NCBI GenBank assembly: GCA_963669155.1
Contig: OZ022593.1
Location: 15,814,758 to 15,878,757, forward strand
Direction: 5' to 3'
Length of the DNA: 64,000 nucleotides
Source of the DNA: Arbacia lixula
Taxonomy: Eukaryota > Echinodermata > Echinoidea > Arbacioida > Arbaciidae
Positions 51,694 through 64,000 of the stretch are shown here, piece by piece; position 1 is the first letter of the stretch, and every line of letters starts with the position of its first letter. The notes beneath the pieces are model-generated. The model was not told the DNA's origin. It did not search any database and worked only from the letters and a program-made list of their open reading frames with translations. Made by a program: the position numbers and the translations under genes.

Positions 51694-54600
51694 TTACTTG
51701 AGTGATTTGTACATGTTCTTCTCAAAGTCCGTCTCTGGACTTTCACTTTCGTACGAGGCAAGATTCAGAGCTGCGGAAAGAGAGATGAGAGATACATAAA
51801 TATATGAACCCACAAGATGAAACACTTAACATTTTTTTGACATATAAATCTTAAATCAAAGATGTTAAAATTTCAATCAATTTCCAAATACAAGTAAGCA
51901 GGATTCATTCATATAAAGTGCAATGTGAAAGATATCATTCAAGGCACTGTTCCTTGATTCCTACAGATAGATATGTAATAATAATAATAATAATAAATTA
52001 TTCATAGAGCGGAGAAACTATATTTATATATTCTACATATTCTACTGCACTGGAAGAGCTCCTACATGCACTTCTGCTACATAATGCTATGTAATTTAAA
52101 TCATGGTCAGAAATAAATTAGGTCTATGATTAGAACAAATATGTTTTCATCTTGGATTTAAAGCTGTCTAATGTTTTAGATTGCCTGATGTCTACAGGTA
52201 GTTTAGTCCACAATCTAGGAGCTGCACAAAAAAAATGATCGGTCACCTAGGGTTACTTTTGTTCTGAGTTGGGGGACTTGCAACAACATATGTCAATATC
52301 ATGATCCCTTAGGGTAAGGCTAGATGCCAAGCAGAGGGTACTTACAGTTCTCTGAGAAAACAGGTGCGGTGAGCAGGTAGTTGAGGGCTTGTCGGTCCCG
52401 GGGGTACGGACACTCAACAGACTTCCACGTCATGAAGTTGGTCACTTGCTTCGCGAGCTGCCAGAATTTCTGTAAGTGAAAAAGAAATTGTCACAAATCG
52501 TTCAGCACATGGTTGAGATTTTACAGTGTATAATAACAATAAATTTACTGTATGTGTTTATAACTTTTAAGCAACTTTCTGGTCATCTGACTTTACCCAA
52601 ACTGATGGCTATGAACAATGTTAACAATAAATATGGACGTCACAATTTTGTCAGTTTATACCACTTCTACTCTTTTTACAAAAATCATGAAACTCTGCAT
52701 AGATGAGCAGTACATGCTAAAAAAAACACATACAGTGTATATGAAATCTCACATCCCTAGGCTAAAGAATGCACTGAATTTTAGACAACCTTTTAAAAAC
52801 TCATTCAAAATCTAGCGATCAGTATAATGCCTCTTAAAGGTGCTTTCCCAGTTCTAATACAGTAAGGAAAGCCATATTTCCTTCCATTTCCTGTGGAATT
52901 TACACAGTTTCATTCTTTGAAAAACAAAAAGGCAACCCTAGCCATCAGTTTAATTCCGTTCATTGGCGGTTTCCAGTTCTAATGAAGTGAGGGAAGTTCT
53001 TAAACGGTATTTTCTTCCATATTCTGTGAAATTAACACAATTTTATTTTTTTACTTGAAAAAAAAACATTGTCTTTACCTCGAAGTTGATGTAGCCGCTG
53101 GGCAGCTTGTTGTGGCATCCCTCATTGAGGAAGTAGAGATCCTTGACCAAGAGACTGAAGAACGGGATGACAATCTTATCGCACGCCCCTTCCTGGGCGC
53201 TCATTGCCCTCTGCATGGCAGCCGTCAGCGACTGGCGGTACGTGGAGAAGTTTGACGTGGGGTCCATTTGGTGCTGTATGGAAAAATGTAATTAATTCAT
53301 TAATTTATTAATTTATTCAGGTATAACAAATACTGAACAGCAGCACAGGCTTGGAGGGTCTGCTTACAATATTCACATAAGCACATATACAGTCAAAGAC
53401 CGTCAATGATTCAGTATTACTATCAATCATACATATTTCAATATCAAACTCATGCTCTATGATCAATTTAATGCTTGATCAACTATCATATATTCATAAT
53501 AATTCAAATTTTTCTACTTAGGTGAGGTACTGTGGATTCATTGTGTCTTTCTAGAAAATATTCATTTGAGTCATGTTAGATTGGACATTTCCTTGCTTAC
53601 ATAGGATTATATTCTGACAACCAGACAGAAATAACCATGAAGCATTGAGCTACTCACCTCCAAGCAGTCAAACTTGTCTGTGTTGATTTTATTCCACGTC
53701 TTCTTTAATCTCGCAACAGGACTCATGTTTAGACCAGCTAAAAGACAAAAAGAGAGCAAAAAGATAGATATTCAATGGAGTGAAATGCACAATTACACTG
53801 ACATACAAATGCATTAAGACAAAGAACACAGTGATCTAAATAACAGTTAATAATAACATTATTTGAGAGATAACACCATTCATAAATCTTAAGTATGTAT
53901 TCTCCACTCAACAAAATAAATTTTCAGGGCAAATTATATGTGCAACTTGCTCCAATTATTTAGAACAAAAGCAAAATGTATCAATATTGCCAAGGACGTG
54001 AGGAACCATTCCAGGTTTGTCAAAACAAAATAAACTATACTACAATATATGGGACTGAGAAAGTTATGAAGGGGTAAATAACGATTAATATCAGTACTCA
54101 CACATGATGGCCATGAGAGAGTTGAAGTTGCCGATGTTGAAGCACTCCCTGGCGACGTCGGTGAAGTAGTCAATGAGCCTTGCCCGGTGCTTCTTCTTAA
54201 TGTGCATGCAGACCTCCGTGGCAACCAGAAAGCTGAGCCGGTTGAACCACTCCACGTAGGCCTCCAGATTCTTGGTCCTCTTCAGGTCCAGAAATTTAGT
54301 CTGCTGCGCAAGGGGGACCAAATTAACAGGTCTGAGTTAATCTTGTCCCAATGGGTGTTGTGGGGAAAGTGTATCGCCTGTGTGATGTAATATTTTGTTT
54401 TGCTCTACAACTGAATGCATATTATAATGGCGGAATCTTTGAAAGCACTGAGTATTAGGAACTGAATTTGACAGACCTAATGGAAAAACTTTTCTCTCTC
54501 CTTTAATTAGCTACCTCAGCAAACACATTTAGCATACCCTGAATAATGAGATATCTACAAGGAAAAAGCAATGATTAGTTTAGCTCCTCCGAAGTATTTC

Positions 54601-57600
54601 CCTACACATAAATGACATATGTAATACACCAAGAATACTAGAATACAAACAAAGAAAAGAAGTTAATTGATTTGAAATTCTTGAGCTCACCTGAACATCT
54701 GATTCTGATTGTTTGATGAATGATTGCACAAATTCCTCAGGTCCGATGTTTGTTAGTCTCTCCTGTAAACAAGATGAAAGACGTCAATTATGAAATAGAT
54801 CAATATCAACCATTTATAGCATTCCAAATTCAAGAAGGTGGGGAGCAAGATACATATTACCATATAGAAAGATAGGTCAGTAGGTAGATATATGGAAAGA
54901 AAGAATGAGAAATACATAATTAGGGGAGAGAAAGAGAGAGAGAGAGTCAGTAACTGAAAGATATAAAAAATATATATGTTTTTAACATAACAACATGACC
55001 TCAAATGTTGTGACATAACTCAGGAAACGGATATACCAACACCATTCCGGCAGATAATTTCCTTCATAATATTTGCGCTACGGAATACCACAATTGTGGT
55101 TTTATTGAGTGGTTTATGGTAAAGCAAAACATGTTTGAAAATTCACTATTGACATAGCTGACACATAAACGGGCCGTTGTTTCACATCAGTATTGTTTCA
55201 AGCTGGCTTTATGGTTCAGTTAAAGAGATACACCAACTTGTCAGTTCCTGTGCAGTGCAAACGAGTGAGTAAAGTTGACCTGGACCTGAACCAATCTAGG
55301 TCAAACACAATTGCCAAAATGTCAACTGATAAGATCATACAATACAAAGGTGTTTGTTATTTTCTCAAATTCTTTGTATTCTAATGTCTGTTATTTTCGT
55401 CATAAAAAAGGTAAGTTAGTGGGACTTCCAGTAAGTTTTAACACTGTGCGGTTTAAAGCAAAGGATTTAGTCTTCTGTTTCCACTTCACAATACAACTAC
55501 CAGTATTAGTTCAACCTTCTTATTATCTTTGTGCATGAACATGCGCAGTAAGTCAATGGGGCTACCAACGTTTTTGCACTGGGAGGGTTAACTCTCTCAG
55601 TCCCATAGGCAAACAACTGTGTTATAACTGATCTGGGACTATCAATGGTCAGTACTGTAAGGGTTAAAGGGAGAGGGTCTACTCACCAGCTCTATGTGGG
55701 TGAGCTGCTGGGCCAGGACATGGGGGTGCGGACACACGTCCATGATGTTCATCTGGAAGGAGGCGGGGTTAGCCCTCAGGGCGTGCATGCGCTCCGCTGC
55801 GGCAGTGTTCACACGGGCAAGCACATCCTCGTACTTCTCTAATGTGGCAAGCTGCAAGGAGAAGAAGGGAAATTATGAGTCGTTTAGATCGAAGAAACCC
55901 CTTATCACACAACTATCACACAGCATCATATGATAATTGCAATACCATTCCCACTTTACATCATAGCCCCACCCCCACCCCTTCCTTTCTTTACATGTCT
56001 TAAATTGCCCAGTATGAGCTGACCCCCCCCCCCTTTAAGCCACACCCTACCTCACTCTAATCCCCTACACCCCACTGTTCAAATCCTTTTCCATGGAAAG
56101 AGTTGTAAATCTCTTTCAAGTCTGATTTCATATTTCATGAGATGACCAAATCTGACCAATGTTCTGCACATGTCCCTTTGAGGGAACCATGTTTTGTCAC
56201 ATGGGCCCTTTTTCGCATTGTGGGGGCCCAGTTTATCATTTTCAATGTCCCTTACCCTTCTGATGAGCCCCTGCATGAGCTGGCCGGCGCTCTTCCGGAG
56301 CGAGGGATCGATGGCGATGCACTTCTGGGTGATATCTTTGAGATGCCTCATCATGCGCTCGTCCCTGAAGTCGTATGGGAAGGTCTCCGTCCACTCACTG
56401 CAACAAGACAAAGCAAAACAGATACATATTGATTTACAATAGACTGCTGAAATGTGATGTTGTGATGTTGTCATTGGGAGTGCCCAACACTAGCCCGCTA
56501 GACAATGTCGGTCCAGTGAAGCTCTTACTTGAGTGATGTTATTTAGAAACAGAAACCTGCATAGCAAAGGATATGTTGACACCACTCTGGTACTCTATCA
56601 ACAATTTATTCAGCTACTGTGAGCTTAACGTACAGTATGTTTGAATGAGCATGGACCTATCATGGATGGACTGCGCTCGGATAGACTTCCTTTGATCCAT
56701 GATGACCACCGCCTCATAAAAATTCAAGACATTCAGGTGTTTTAAACAATACGCTGTATTTCTAATGAGGCAGTGCCTTCCTCTGAATAACAAAAGAAAA
56801 TCTGTTTTGAGAAATATGTCAACCGTTCAGCCTTCGCTGGGAGTTCATAGCTGATCTTATTACACACACTGGGAATTAGTTTGGAGGTGAGCGAAGGGAA
56901 ATTTTGATAAAATTGTAGAAAGAATTTGGTCCGTAACGTTTTCGGACATCTCCGGACACGAAATCGACGTTGTTTCCATGGAAGGTGAAACACTCAATAA
57001 ACGATTTACAAGATATTTGTAAGGAAATATGATTGCCCAATGTGCGATATTGAGGCATTTTTCTGACATGTTTTCTACAGTATTCTTGATTTATCACAAA
57101 AACGACGCAACAATATAATCTGAAATTCACAGATTCGTATCATTATAAGATGTACTACTACTGCACATGTACTTCAGTACATGAAGTGGTTCTGAAATCT
57201 TCTGCGCATGCAGATTGTATATTCCTCTAAATGCATCCAATATTTGTCTTGCATATTTGGCGGCGGTCATCACTGGATCAAAGAACCAAACGCGTAAAAT
57301 ATTCTATTGTGGTATCAATGATCGCGACTGGTATATGAATAAATTACTCTTCGTTCCGACTCCAGTTCTAACACCTTCCTGGAATGAGCCAGTTATAAAA
57401 TGTATGGATATTCCATTCAAATATTGGAAAAAATGAGTCCATGCAGCATTTGAAAGGGGGAAAATGCACCTCCATTTCCAAGCACAATTGATTACCCATT
57501 ATGAGATAAACCAGCATGAGGGAAGGGGGGGGGGGGGGGGAGGCAGATCTATATTTCTAAAGTCATGAGTATGAATATCTCTAGTTCGCGAGTTCACAGC

Positions 57601-57764
57601 CCTCCTGATGGGGTCAGACTGTACAAACATAAGGTCAGCTCCGCACAGGAAGTGCCATAAATCAACAAGGTCACGCATTGTGCTGGTCCAAGTATTCAAC
57701 AGGGAGCAGCAGCAGTGTGCAGCGGGCAAAATAGAGCGACGTGATTTCCTTGTTTTCTTTTGAG

Positions 57765-57805
<41 letters not shown>

Positions 57806-57832
57806 GAGAGAGAGAGAGAGAGAAAGAGCGAG

Positions 57833-57897
<65 letters not shown>

Positions 57898-57915
57898 GGG
57901 AGAGAGAGAGCGACT

Positions 57916-57969
<54 letters not shown>

Positions 57970-60900
57970 CATGGGGACACCTGTTTTTCTTTCCCTAGCT
58001 CTGGATTAGCTGAGTCGTTGCATCTGTTTTGTGTAATAAAACACTGCGCATGTACATTTACCTGACATTTGATCCCCCAAACAATGCTAAATTTTGTTGT
58101 GTAAAATGGACCATAAACAGTCACAAAAATTAAATACCTGGGCAAATCTAGGGACATGACTCCAATATAAATACTGACAAGACTGTTATTTTCAAAGTAC
58201 TTTATAGCACAAAATACTACATATTCACTGATCTTATCAAACTTGAAATAGTGCTCAAGCCTACAAATAACAAAAAAAAGGACTTTAAGTAAGAAAAAGT
58301 TGTCTTCTTACCTCAGTAATTGCATAAGATTTGGACCAAACTTTCGGATTGCTTCTCTGTCGACGTCTTTCGCTGTCAGTCTCTGTTGTCTAATACACAC
58401 CTGAGGAGAAAACAGAAAAATGAACAAAAATTTCAGATATGATCAAAACTTGTGTTTATTGCACAAAACATTGAAAATGCATACATTGAATATGTAAAAT
58501 GTATGGGGAGACATATATTCCCACTCACATTCCTAAGAATTATTAAGATTAGCTCAGATGCATTGCAGTATCATCTGGCTAATTTCTTTTGAAGAGCAAA
58601 GAAATAAGCACATTTTGAAATTGTAAGATCTAATCAGACTTGAAAATATAAACTTACAAAGAATAGGAAGATGAATTCTATAAAACAGATAAGCCTCAAC
58701 TATTCCAGCGTCTTGTTAGAGGAACATGAGCACATCTACCCTGAATAGTGACACAATTCTCTTCTGAATGCTCACTAAAAATAGAGGGTTGTTATATACA
58801 TTTCTATGCTATGGATCGCCATGGGAACCACTCACACGCATTAGCAAACAAGGGAGTGTGAAAAGAGAGAAGGCAAATAATGGACTCCGCCGTAACAGAA
58901 GAAAAAATACACTAAAAAAAATACTGTGGTCACACAATACGTAATGTAAACTTCTCTTACACCCACACATAGGGAATAAAGGATGCCCAGGTTTGTGACG
59001 TTGTATAATGATCATAACAACTCTAAACTGTTTACGGATGTTTAATCAGGAAGGATATTGTAATTCTTTCATCGTTCCTCTTTTTCAAAAATTAAAAAAC
59101 GCTTGTCACCTGAGCATTCTGGATGCCGCTGTCATGGCAACCATGCTTGTATTTCATTAATTTAAGTCAGTTGGGGATGCTTTATCAGGAAGGAAATGTA
59201 AAAAAAATTCTCAGCTTTATCTCTAGGGAAGCAACATTTTTGTATAATGAGCATGGCAACTTCACTTTAAATAAAGCAAGTAACTACCGCTAAATGTAAC
59301 TAAAAGTACTGCAAAAAAAGCAATAAGGAACTCATCAAGTCCTAATAATGCTTCAAAATACCATATAAAGATATTTCAACATTAAAGCAAATTCTAACAA
59401 AAAATCAGGACAATGTTCCAGCTGTATAATTACTTTGTGACTGGCTCATAACTCTTCCATTACAACCCTTTGCCTCTATCTCCATTTCATCAAATTTATA
59501 TAAATACCTGAAATGAAAGCTAACAATGGTCTTGTGAACATGTATAAAATATGTTATTGATTTCAAGGGGTTAAGTCTCCTCTACATACCTGGCAGACAT
59601 CGTTAAGCAGTTGATGAGGCTTGACGTGGAGCCTGGACGTCAAAAGGAATGCAAAAAGGTACGTCCTCTGTAACGCAACACAAAAAGAAACAAAGGGAAT
59701 AATCATTAATGTAAATTAATGTAAGTGCATAGACATCAAACATAAAATTCTTTTCAATATGGTGGGTTATAGTTACACTAAATTGTAATGTAAAAACTAC
59801 ATGGAGAATGATCATACAGAAATATTCTGTATTCAATATTTTGGCAACAACAGCTGAGCCATGTCTTATAATGAATTGTGGTTGATCGGAAGTCCAATCC
59901 CTTAACTCTAATGTACAGAGTTATGATTGATGTTAATCGCAAGTCTACTTGTGATCAATCACACTTCTTTAAAACACACGGCCCTGGTTGGCGCTTTTTG
60001 AGGAATTTAAAGAGTAAAGAGCAAAAAAAAACAAAAAAAAAACACTGCTTTAACCTTGCATGGAATTGCCACACCATGTACTTATAGTATTCAACCATTA
60101 TTCTCTTACAATCATTCCTGCATATTTTGAACAGTATTCTTTTCACAACAACAAAAGAGTTTAAGTATGAAAGGTGTCACTCAGGCATAGGCAAGCACAA
60201 AAACAAAAAAAACCACACAAGTGCGTGGGAACAAGTAAATAACGCAGAATTTGCCCCAAATATGGTACACGGTCTCTACTGATTTAATTGAGTTGCCATA
60301 GCAAGGTAGTTCCGACGGTCACAGTTTAGTGGTCATGCGTGGATTTTCAACCTGCCCACAAACCTGGCAGCATCATACAGTTATTTTGTTGTGCGGTTTT
60401 TATTTTGACGTATGCTGTGGTACGCTGTGGTCATACTCGGGAAGGCCAGAGAGGAGGTCAAGTTTCCGGAAGTGAAAGATTATCTCGACAAAGTGGCCTT
60501 AGTGCCAGACTTGAGACCATCTCAAGGGATGGTCTGTGGTAGTTGGAAGTGGGTGGGGGTGAGGGGATGATGCATAAGGGGTAAAGCATTATGCAAAGGG
60601 TACAGAGCAGTACTTCTTTCTTCAGTCAAGGCATGTCAGTTTACATTACACCACTGAGTACATTTAGTTTACACATTACCATCAAATGAAATGATGAGTT
60701 GATTTGTTACTTGAAAAATTAAATTAATTACTTAATGGGCTTATTGATGGATTTACTATCTGATTAATTAACAATATGATATATTGATTAAAAGATTGTT
60801 TCAGATAGGACAACATCAATAAAGAAAGCCTTTCTACTCTTTTAAAGGTTTAAATGAACTTAGAATCTTCTACTTTTTGGAAACTACATACATTGCGGAT

Positions 60901-63381
60901 GGAAGCACAAACTTCTAAAAGGGTGTGTTCCTAATCAAAACAGGGGGAGGGAAAGAACAAAATAATTCTATTCAGGTGCTCAGGTCTGTTGTATTTAAGC
61001 CCCATGCCTACCGATGTTCCCGGTTACATTTTGGGAGTAACTATAGTATAGCTGTAGGGGGGCACTCTTTAAGGTAAGGGTGCATTAACATTAAATATCC
61101 TTGTCATTATCATACTGGGTGGGCTCAGGGGAGAAACAGTATGAAGAATAATGAGGACAGGTTTGATCTAATGAAGTAAAGAGGGAGATGAACAAATTAG
61201 GAGGGGGAAAAACTTAGTGACAAACGGTCGTCTGAAACGAGGACTTCCTGTTAAAGACCTTCCTCGAGACAGCAGGTGTAGCGGGGAAGGGAAGTGAACG
61301 GAGAGGATGCTAATTGAATCGACTATGGTCACATGACTTGGGACGACTTTATTCCCGCGGCCAGGCCGGCCAAGTCTTGGCAGGAGTATCATATACCGAG
61401 GGAGAATATGACGCTGGAGTCCTGCTTTGCGGTTTATGGCTATGATGTCACTCCAGCCAGAATACCCACGAGAGAGAAAGTATGGCTCCGATAACGTCAG
61501 TATTGAAGTTGAGATTTCAGAGGTTGTTTTGTGGCTATTATTATGACCGGCAGACTATATATGGCTGCACTTGAGAGTGTGGTTTCTATACCTACACTTC
61601 TTGAAAAGTGAGGATTAACTTCCTGGAGCTAATGACAGGGAAGCTAGGAACATAATCCCTGAACTAAATGCAGATTAGCTCTGTAGACACTGATAATTGC
61701 TTTATTTGATGTCTGCCTTGAGACAGGGTAGAAAACAGAGATCTCAACATCTCATACATTTCTTTTGTGCTGCTTATACACTCTGAATACTTTTGTACAT
61801 TTATATGTCTTTCATAACCCTTTTGAAGGCACTGGTTCTTAATTGTCTGTTAATCAGTCAGTCAGTCAGTGTGAATCAATAGGTCTGAACCAGCACAGAC
61901 TAGCACTCATACATTTGTACATGCCTCACACTGGCATATCAGGTGCTAGTCTTATCCTGCAGCAAGACACATTTTGTGAATCCTGAGATATTTTCACTAC
62001 TGGGTCTGTGCTTGCATACTATATATATGTAGTGTTCAAAATGTGAGCAACTTGCTACATATTCAACATGTACAACGAACCCCACTTACACACACCTCAT
62101 GCCTCGAAAAAAACATACACTGAGGAATTTCACAACTCCACCCAGTCTCTTGCTTCATTTCCCATTCCCTGCAAACTATGAATACAAAACCTAGATCCTA
62201 AATGTAAATAACAGACAATGTCAGAAACCTGAACAAAATGGTTTATATCAACATTCACTGCATAGTGTGCATGTCATATGGGACTATATGCTTGCCAGGA
62301 CTCGGCTTTTGCAAGAAAATGCAGTATTTCGCAATTTGAGAGGTTGATAAACTCTTTGGAACGAAAGCCCAACAAGTGCCAGATTCTGACAGGCATTTCA
62401 CAGAAGAGAAGAAGCAAGCAGATTTAGTTGAAAAAGCTCAACTACTACAGACTGTTCTTTGCTTCACTTTGTAACTTTGCTAATCCCTGACTTGTATTCT
62501 GTGGCCAAAAGGTGATTTCATGCTTGGTCTGACCAGATAAAAGGATGAGTCAAAGAAAGGACAAGAATTGCATAAAATCCTCCTTGATCACCTATTAGCA
62601 AAGTGGGGCCTAGCCATGTGGTGTGTTGTTAAAAAAAAAAAAACAAGAAAGAAAGAAGGAAAGCACTTTCCATCTGTCTGTTAGCTGTCTCGTTATTCAC
62701 AAGCAAGTCTACTTTTTTCCCTATGATTCATTCACATACAAAAAATACCTTTATCCATAAAAGAGCAGTCATAATGTGTGGCAGTATACGATTTAAAAGT
62801 GCATGCACAAACCATTAACTACTGGATGAGAGACATTTCATTTTTGCTGCCATGATGTCAAATTCCATAGTCATTCCTTCGATGACGATGTCATTCAACA
62901 AGGTTATTAGTTTTTCCATGAAATATATTGCACAAATATTCTTTTAGCCTATCAAAAACACTAATTTAAATAGTTGATTATCTGTCTCCATATATATGAC
63001 CCAGTGAACAACATTATAACATTTTGTAAGTGCTATCAACCTACAACTTACCTGGTTTATTTTAATGAGTGTGGTTCGTATCTAATTAAAACATATTCAT
63101 TACCTTTGCTATGACATTGTTGACAAAATCGTAAATATGTTTTGCTTTGAAATGGCTTTCTGCTACACTGAGTGTGTAAAACTACAGGAGTTGATGAAAA
63201 TAAACTATTTCATCTGTTTTCTCTTCAGTGTAGTGTCTTATTCCAACTTATGCGATGACACAAAATGAGTGATAAAATGTTTGAAACTTACATCAGGGTA
63301 GTATGTTGCTGTGGGAACAAGATGCTGTACAAAGGCTTCGAGGGTCCCTGACGTTAAGATACCATCTTGGTACACCAGCGC
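51694..63381 (-). CDS. RASGEF1: RasGEF domain-containing family member 1 (partial: N-terminal exon outside window)
   Basis: Nine exons join in phase in transcript order: 63292-63381, 59590-59667, 58312-58400, 56256-56397, 55687-55851, 54691-54762, 54102-54303, 53658-53737, 53079-53273, then 52346-52469 and 51694-51770 (eleven segments in all), giving about 437 residues. The first part (GTLEAFVQHLVP, RTYLFAFLLTSRL, EWTETFPYDFRDERMMR) is the RasGEF-N region. The catalytic CDC25-type domain follows (LAQQLTHIEL, YVEWFNRLSFLVATEVC, FNIGNFNSLMAI, LKKTW, PFFSLLVKDLYFLNEG). The order and words match vertebrate RASGEF1A/B/C, which activate Rap2-type GTPases; which paralogue cannot be said, and invertebrates usually have one. 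About 30-40 N-terminal residues are missing. The end is uncertain: the stop TAA at 51694-51696 lies within an AAGTAAGT donor that could splice to an exon at 51302, adding about a dozen residues (stop at 51266-51268). Confidence 0.93.
56651..57377. repeat. Dispersed repeat, copy 2 (pair with 10743-11454)
   Basis: Collinear with 10743-11454 from ATGGACCTATCATGGATGGA to CCAGTTCTAACACCTT. It lies in the intron between the RASGEF1 exons at 58312 and 56397. It has an extra stretch around GTCCGTAACGTTTTCGGACA near 56930 relative to copy 1. No coding frame is kept between the copies. Confidence 0.8.
57763..57969. repeat. GA dinucleotide microsatellite, about 200 bp
   Basis: A nearly pure purine run (GAGAGA with AAAGAGCGAGAGCGAG, GGGAGA and GCGACTGAG interruptions) in a RASGEF1 intron. 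The Ser/Leu and Arg/Glu reading frames over it are repeat artefacts. Confidence 0.95.
59668..63291. other. Large RASGEF1 intron without recognisable features
   Basis: These 3.6 kb separate the two most upstream RASGEF1 exons seen here. Apart from a poly-A run near 62629-62642 and short AT-rich tracts I see no gene, RNA or clear transposon in it. Confidence 0.6.
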
Positions 63382-64000
63382 CTGCAGAAGATTAAAAACA
63401 AAAAGAAAAATATAAATGATTAATGTACAATAGAAAATATATTTTGTATCTATTTGAACTCTTGTATATGATATACAATACATAATCAAACATAAACAAA
63501 CTGTAGACAAGTTCATAAAAAATTGTTTAAAAAAACAATATCCATATTTGAGTGTGTATGAATACACCCATCTCACCATTTGCATATCGATGATCTGATT
63601 CAACCCTCTAATTCCCCCTAACTACATACAGTAGTTATATGTCAATGACAACATAGTTTCCAGCCTATGGGACTGAGAAGGTTAAACTTCCAATAGCTGC
63701 CTTTTTCTTCCTGATCCTTGTAGTAGGGGGAGGACAACATCAATGGCCTTACAAACAAACTTCCTCATCCTGATGAATCACTATAGACAGGCCATTTTGT
63801 CCACGTCAGGAGAAGAAGAAGGAGGAAGATCAGAGGAAGCCTCTTTCAGAGAAAGCTGACATTTATACAAATAGGAGGTTGTTTGGGGGCATGGGGGGCA
63901 GATTTATGGCCTAATCCTGGAGCAGGTCAAGGGTTGTATGGTCATAACTCTGCAGGAAGAAATCAACAACATTCCAAAGTCAATATCACAATCCCAGAGA
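63382..64000. other. Upstream intron of RASGEF1 reaching the window edge
   Basis: No start codon exon with a suitable donor is recognisable in these 0.6 kb, so the first coding exon of RASGEF1 is expected beyond position 64000. The sequence contains no other feature I can support. Confidence 0.55.

Noticed and set aside
51975-52310. AAT-repeat followed by a stretch resembling a widespread marine-invertebrate dispersed repeat
   Set aside because: Without a second copy in this window the ends cannot be set, so it is not listed as a feature.
57499-58157. Long Ser/Leu- and Arg/Glu-rich open frames on both strands
   Set aside because: They run through the GA/CT microsatellite, which lacks stop codons in several frames. 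The flanks show no splice or domain support.
1-64000. tRNA, rRNA, snRNA, CRISPR or prokaryotic defence operon
   Set aside because: No cloverleaf, conserved RNA core, regularly spaced repeats with unique spacers, or operon-like gene cluster was recognised. DUF4062 and STAND modules occur in bacterial defence too, but here the gene has 21 introns and animal-type neighbours.

Overview
This window is eukaryotic genomic DNA, AT-rich and full of introns. The genes have GT-AG introns of a few hundred bases to about 10 kb, and there are many small inverted-repeat transposons, tandem arrays and long microsatellites. The gene families (BOLA1, RASGEF1, a DUF4062-NACHT-TPR protein) and the repeat types suggest a marine invertebrate deuterostome, most likely an echinoderm such as a sea urchin. 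The species cannot be proven from the sequence alone. No prokaryotic genes, rRNA, tRNA or CRISPR arrays were seen.

Four genes can be reconstructed by hand with closed reading frames. (1) Minus strand, 35694 to 3714: a 22-exon gene for a 1058-residue STAND-type NTPase with the order DUF4062, P-loop/NACHT, winged-helix-like linker, TPR-like repeats, acidic tail. It is closest in plan to TTC41 / DDB_G0287407-like proteins and starts with an acylation-type MGCGSS. (2) Plus strand, 8118 to 10730: a 3-exon gene nested inside the 10.5-kb intron 20 of gene 1, encoding a 285-residue single-pass membrane protein of unknown family. (3) Plus strand, 44418 to 46263: a 3-exon BOLA1 gene. (4) Minus strand, 63381 to about 51694: nine or ten exons of a RASGEF1-family exchange factor whose N-terminal exon lies beyond the window.

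Layout: 1-3713 is sequence downstream of gene 1. 3714-35694 is gene 1, with the nested gene and many transposons in its introns. 35695-44417 is a gene-free, repeat-built spacer with fold-back elements and an inserted hAT-like element. 44418-46263 is BOLA1. 46264-51693 is intergenic. 51694-64000 is RASGEF1. The four genes have no evident shared pathway, so their proximity looks incidental.

The most unusual structures are: an array of seven 127-bp repeats, each carrying a copy of the 3' splice site and start of exon 13 of gene 1; a 1.27-kb palindromic element with Sleeping-Beauty-type paired direct repeats; a pearl/Helentron-like element whose seven 157-bp core repeats each carry clustered nuclear-receptor half-sites; a tandem 1.2-kb duplication in which each copy has its own different transposon insertion; and an 8-bp-duplication (hAT-like) element with a CpG-rich core sitting in one arm of a fold-back repeat.
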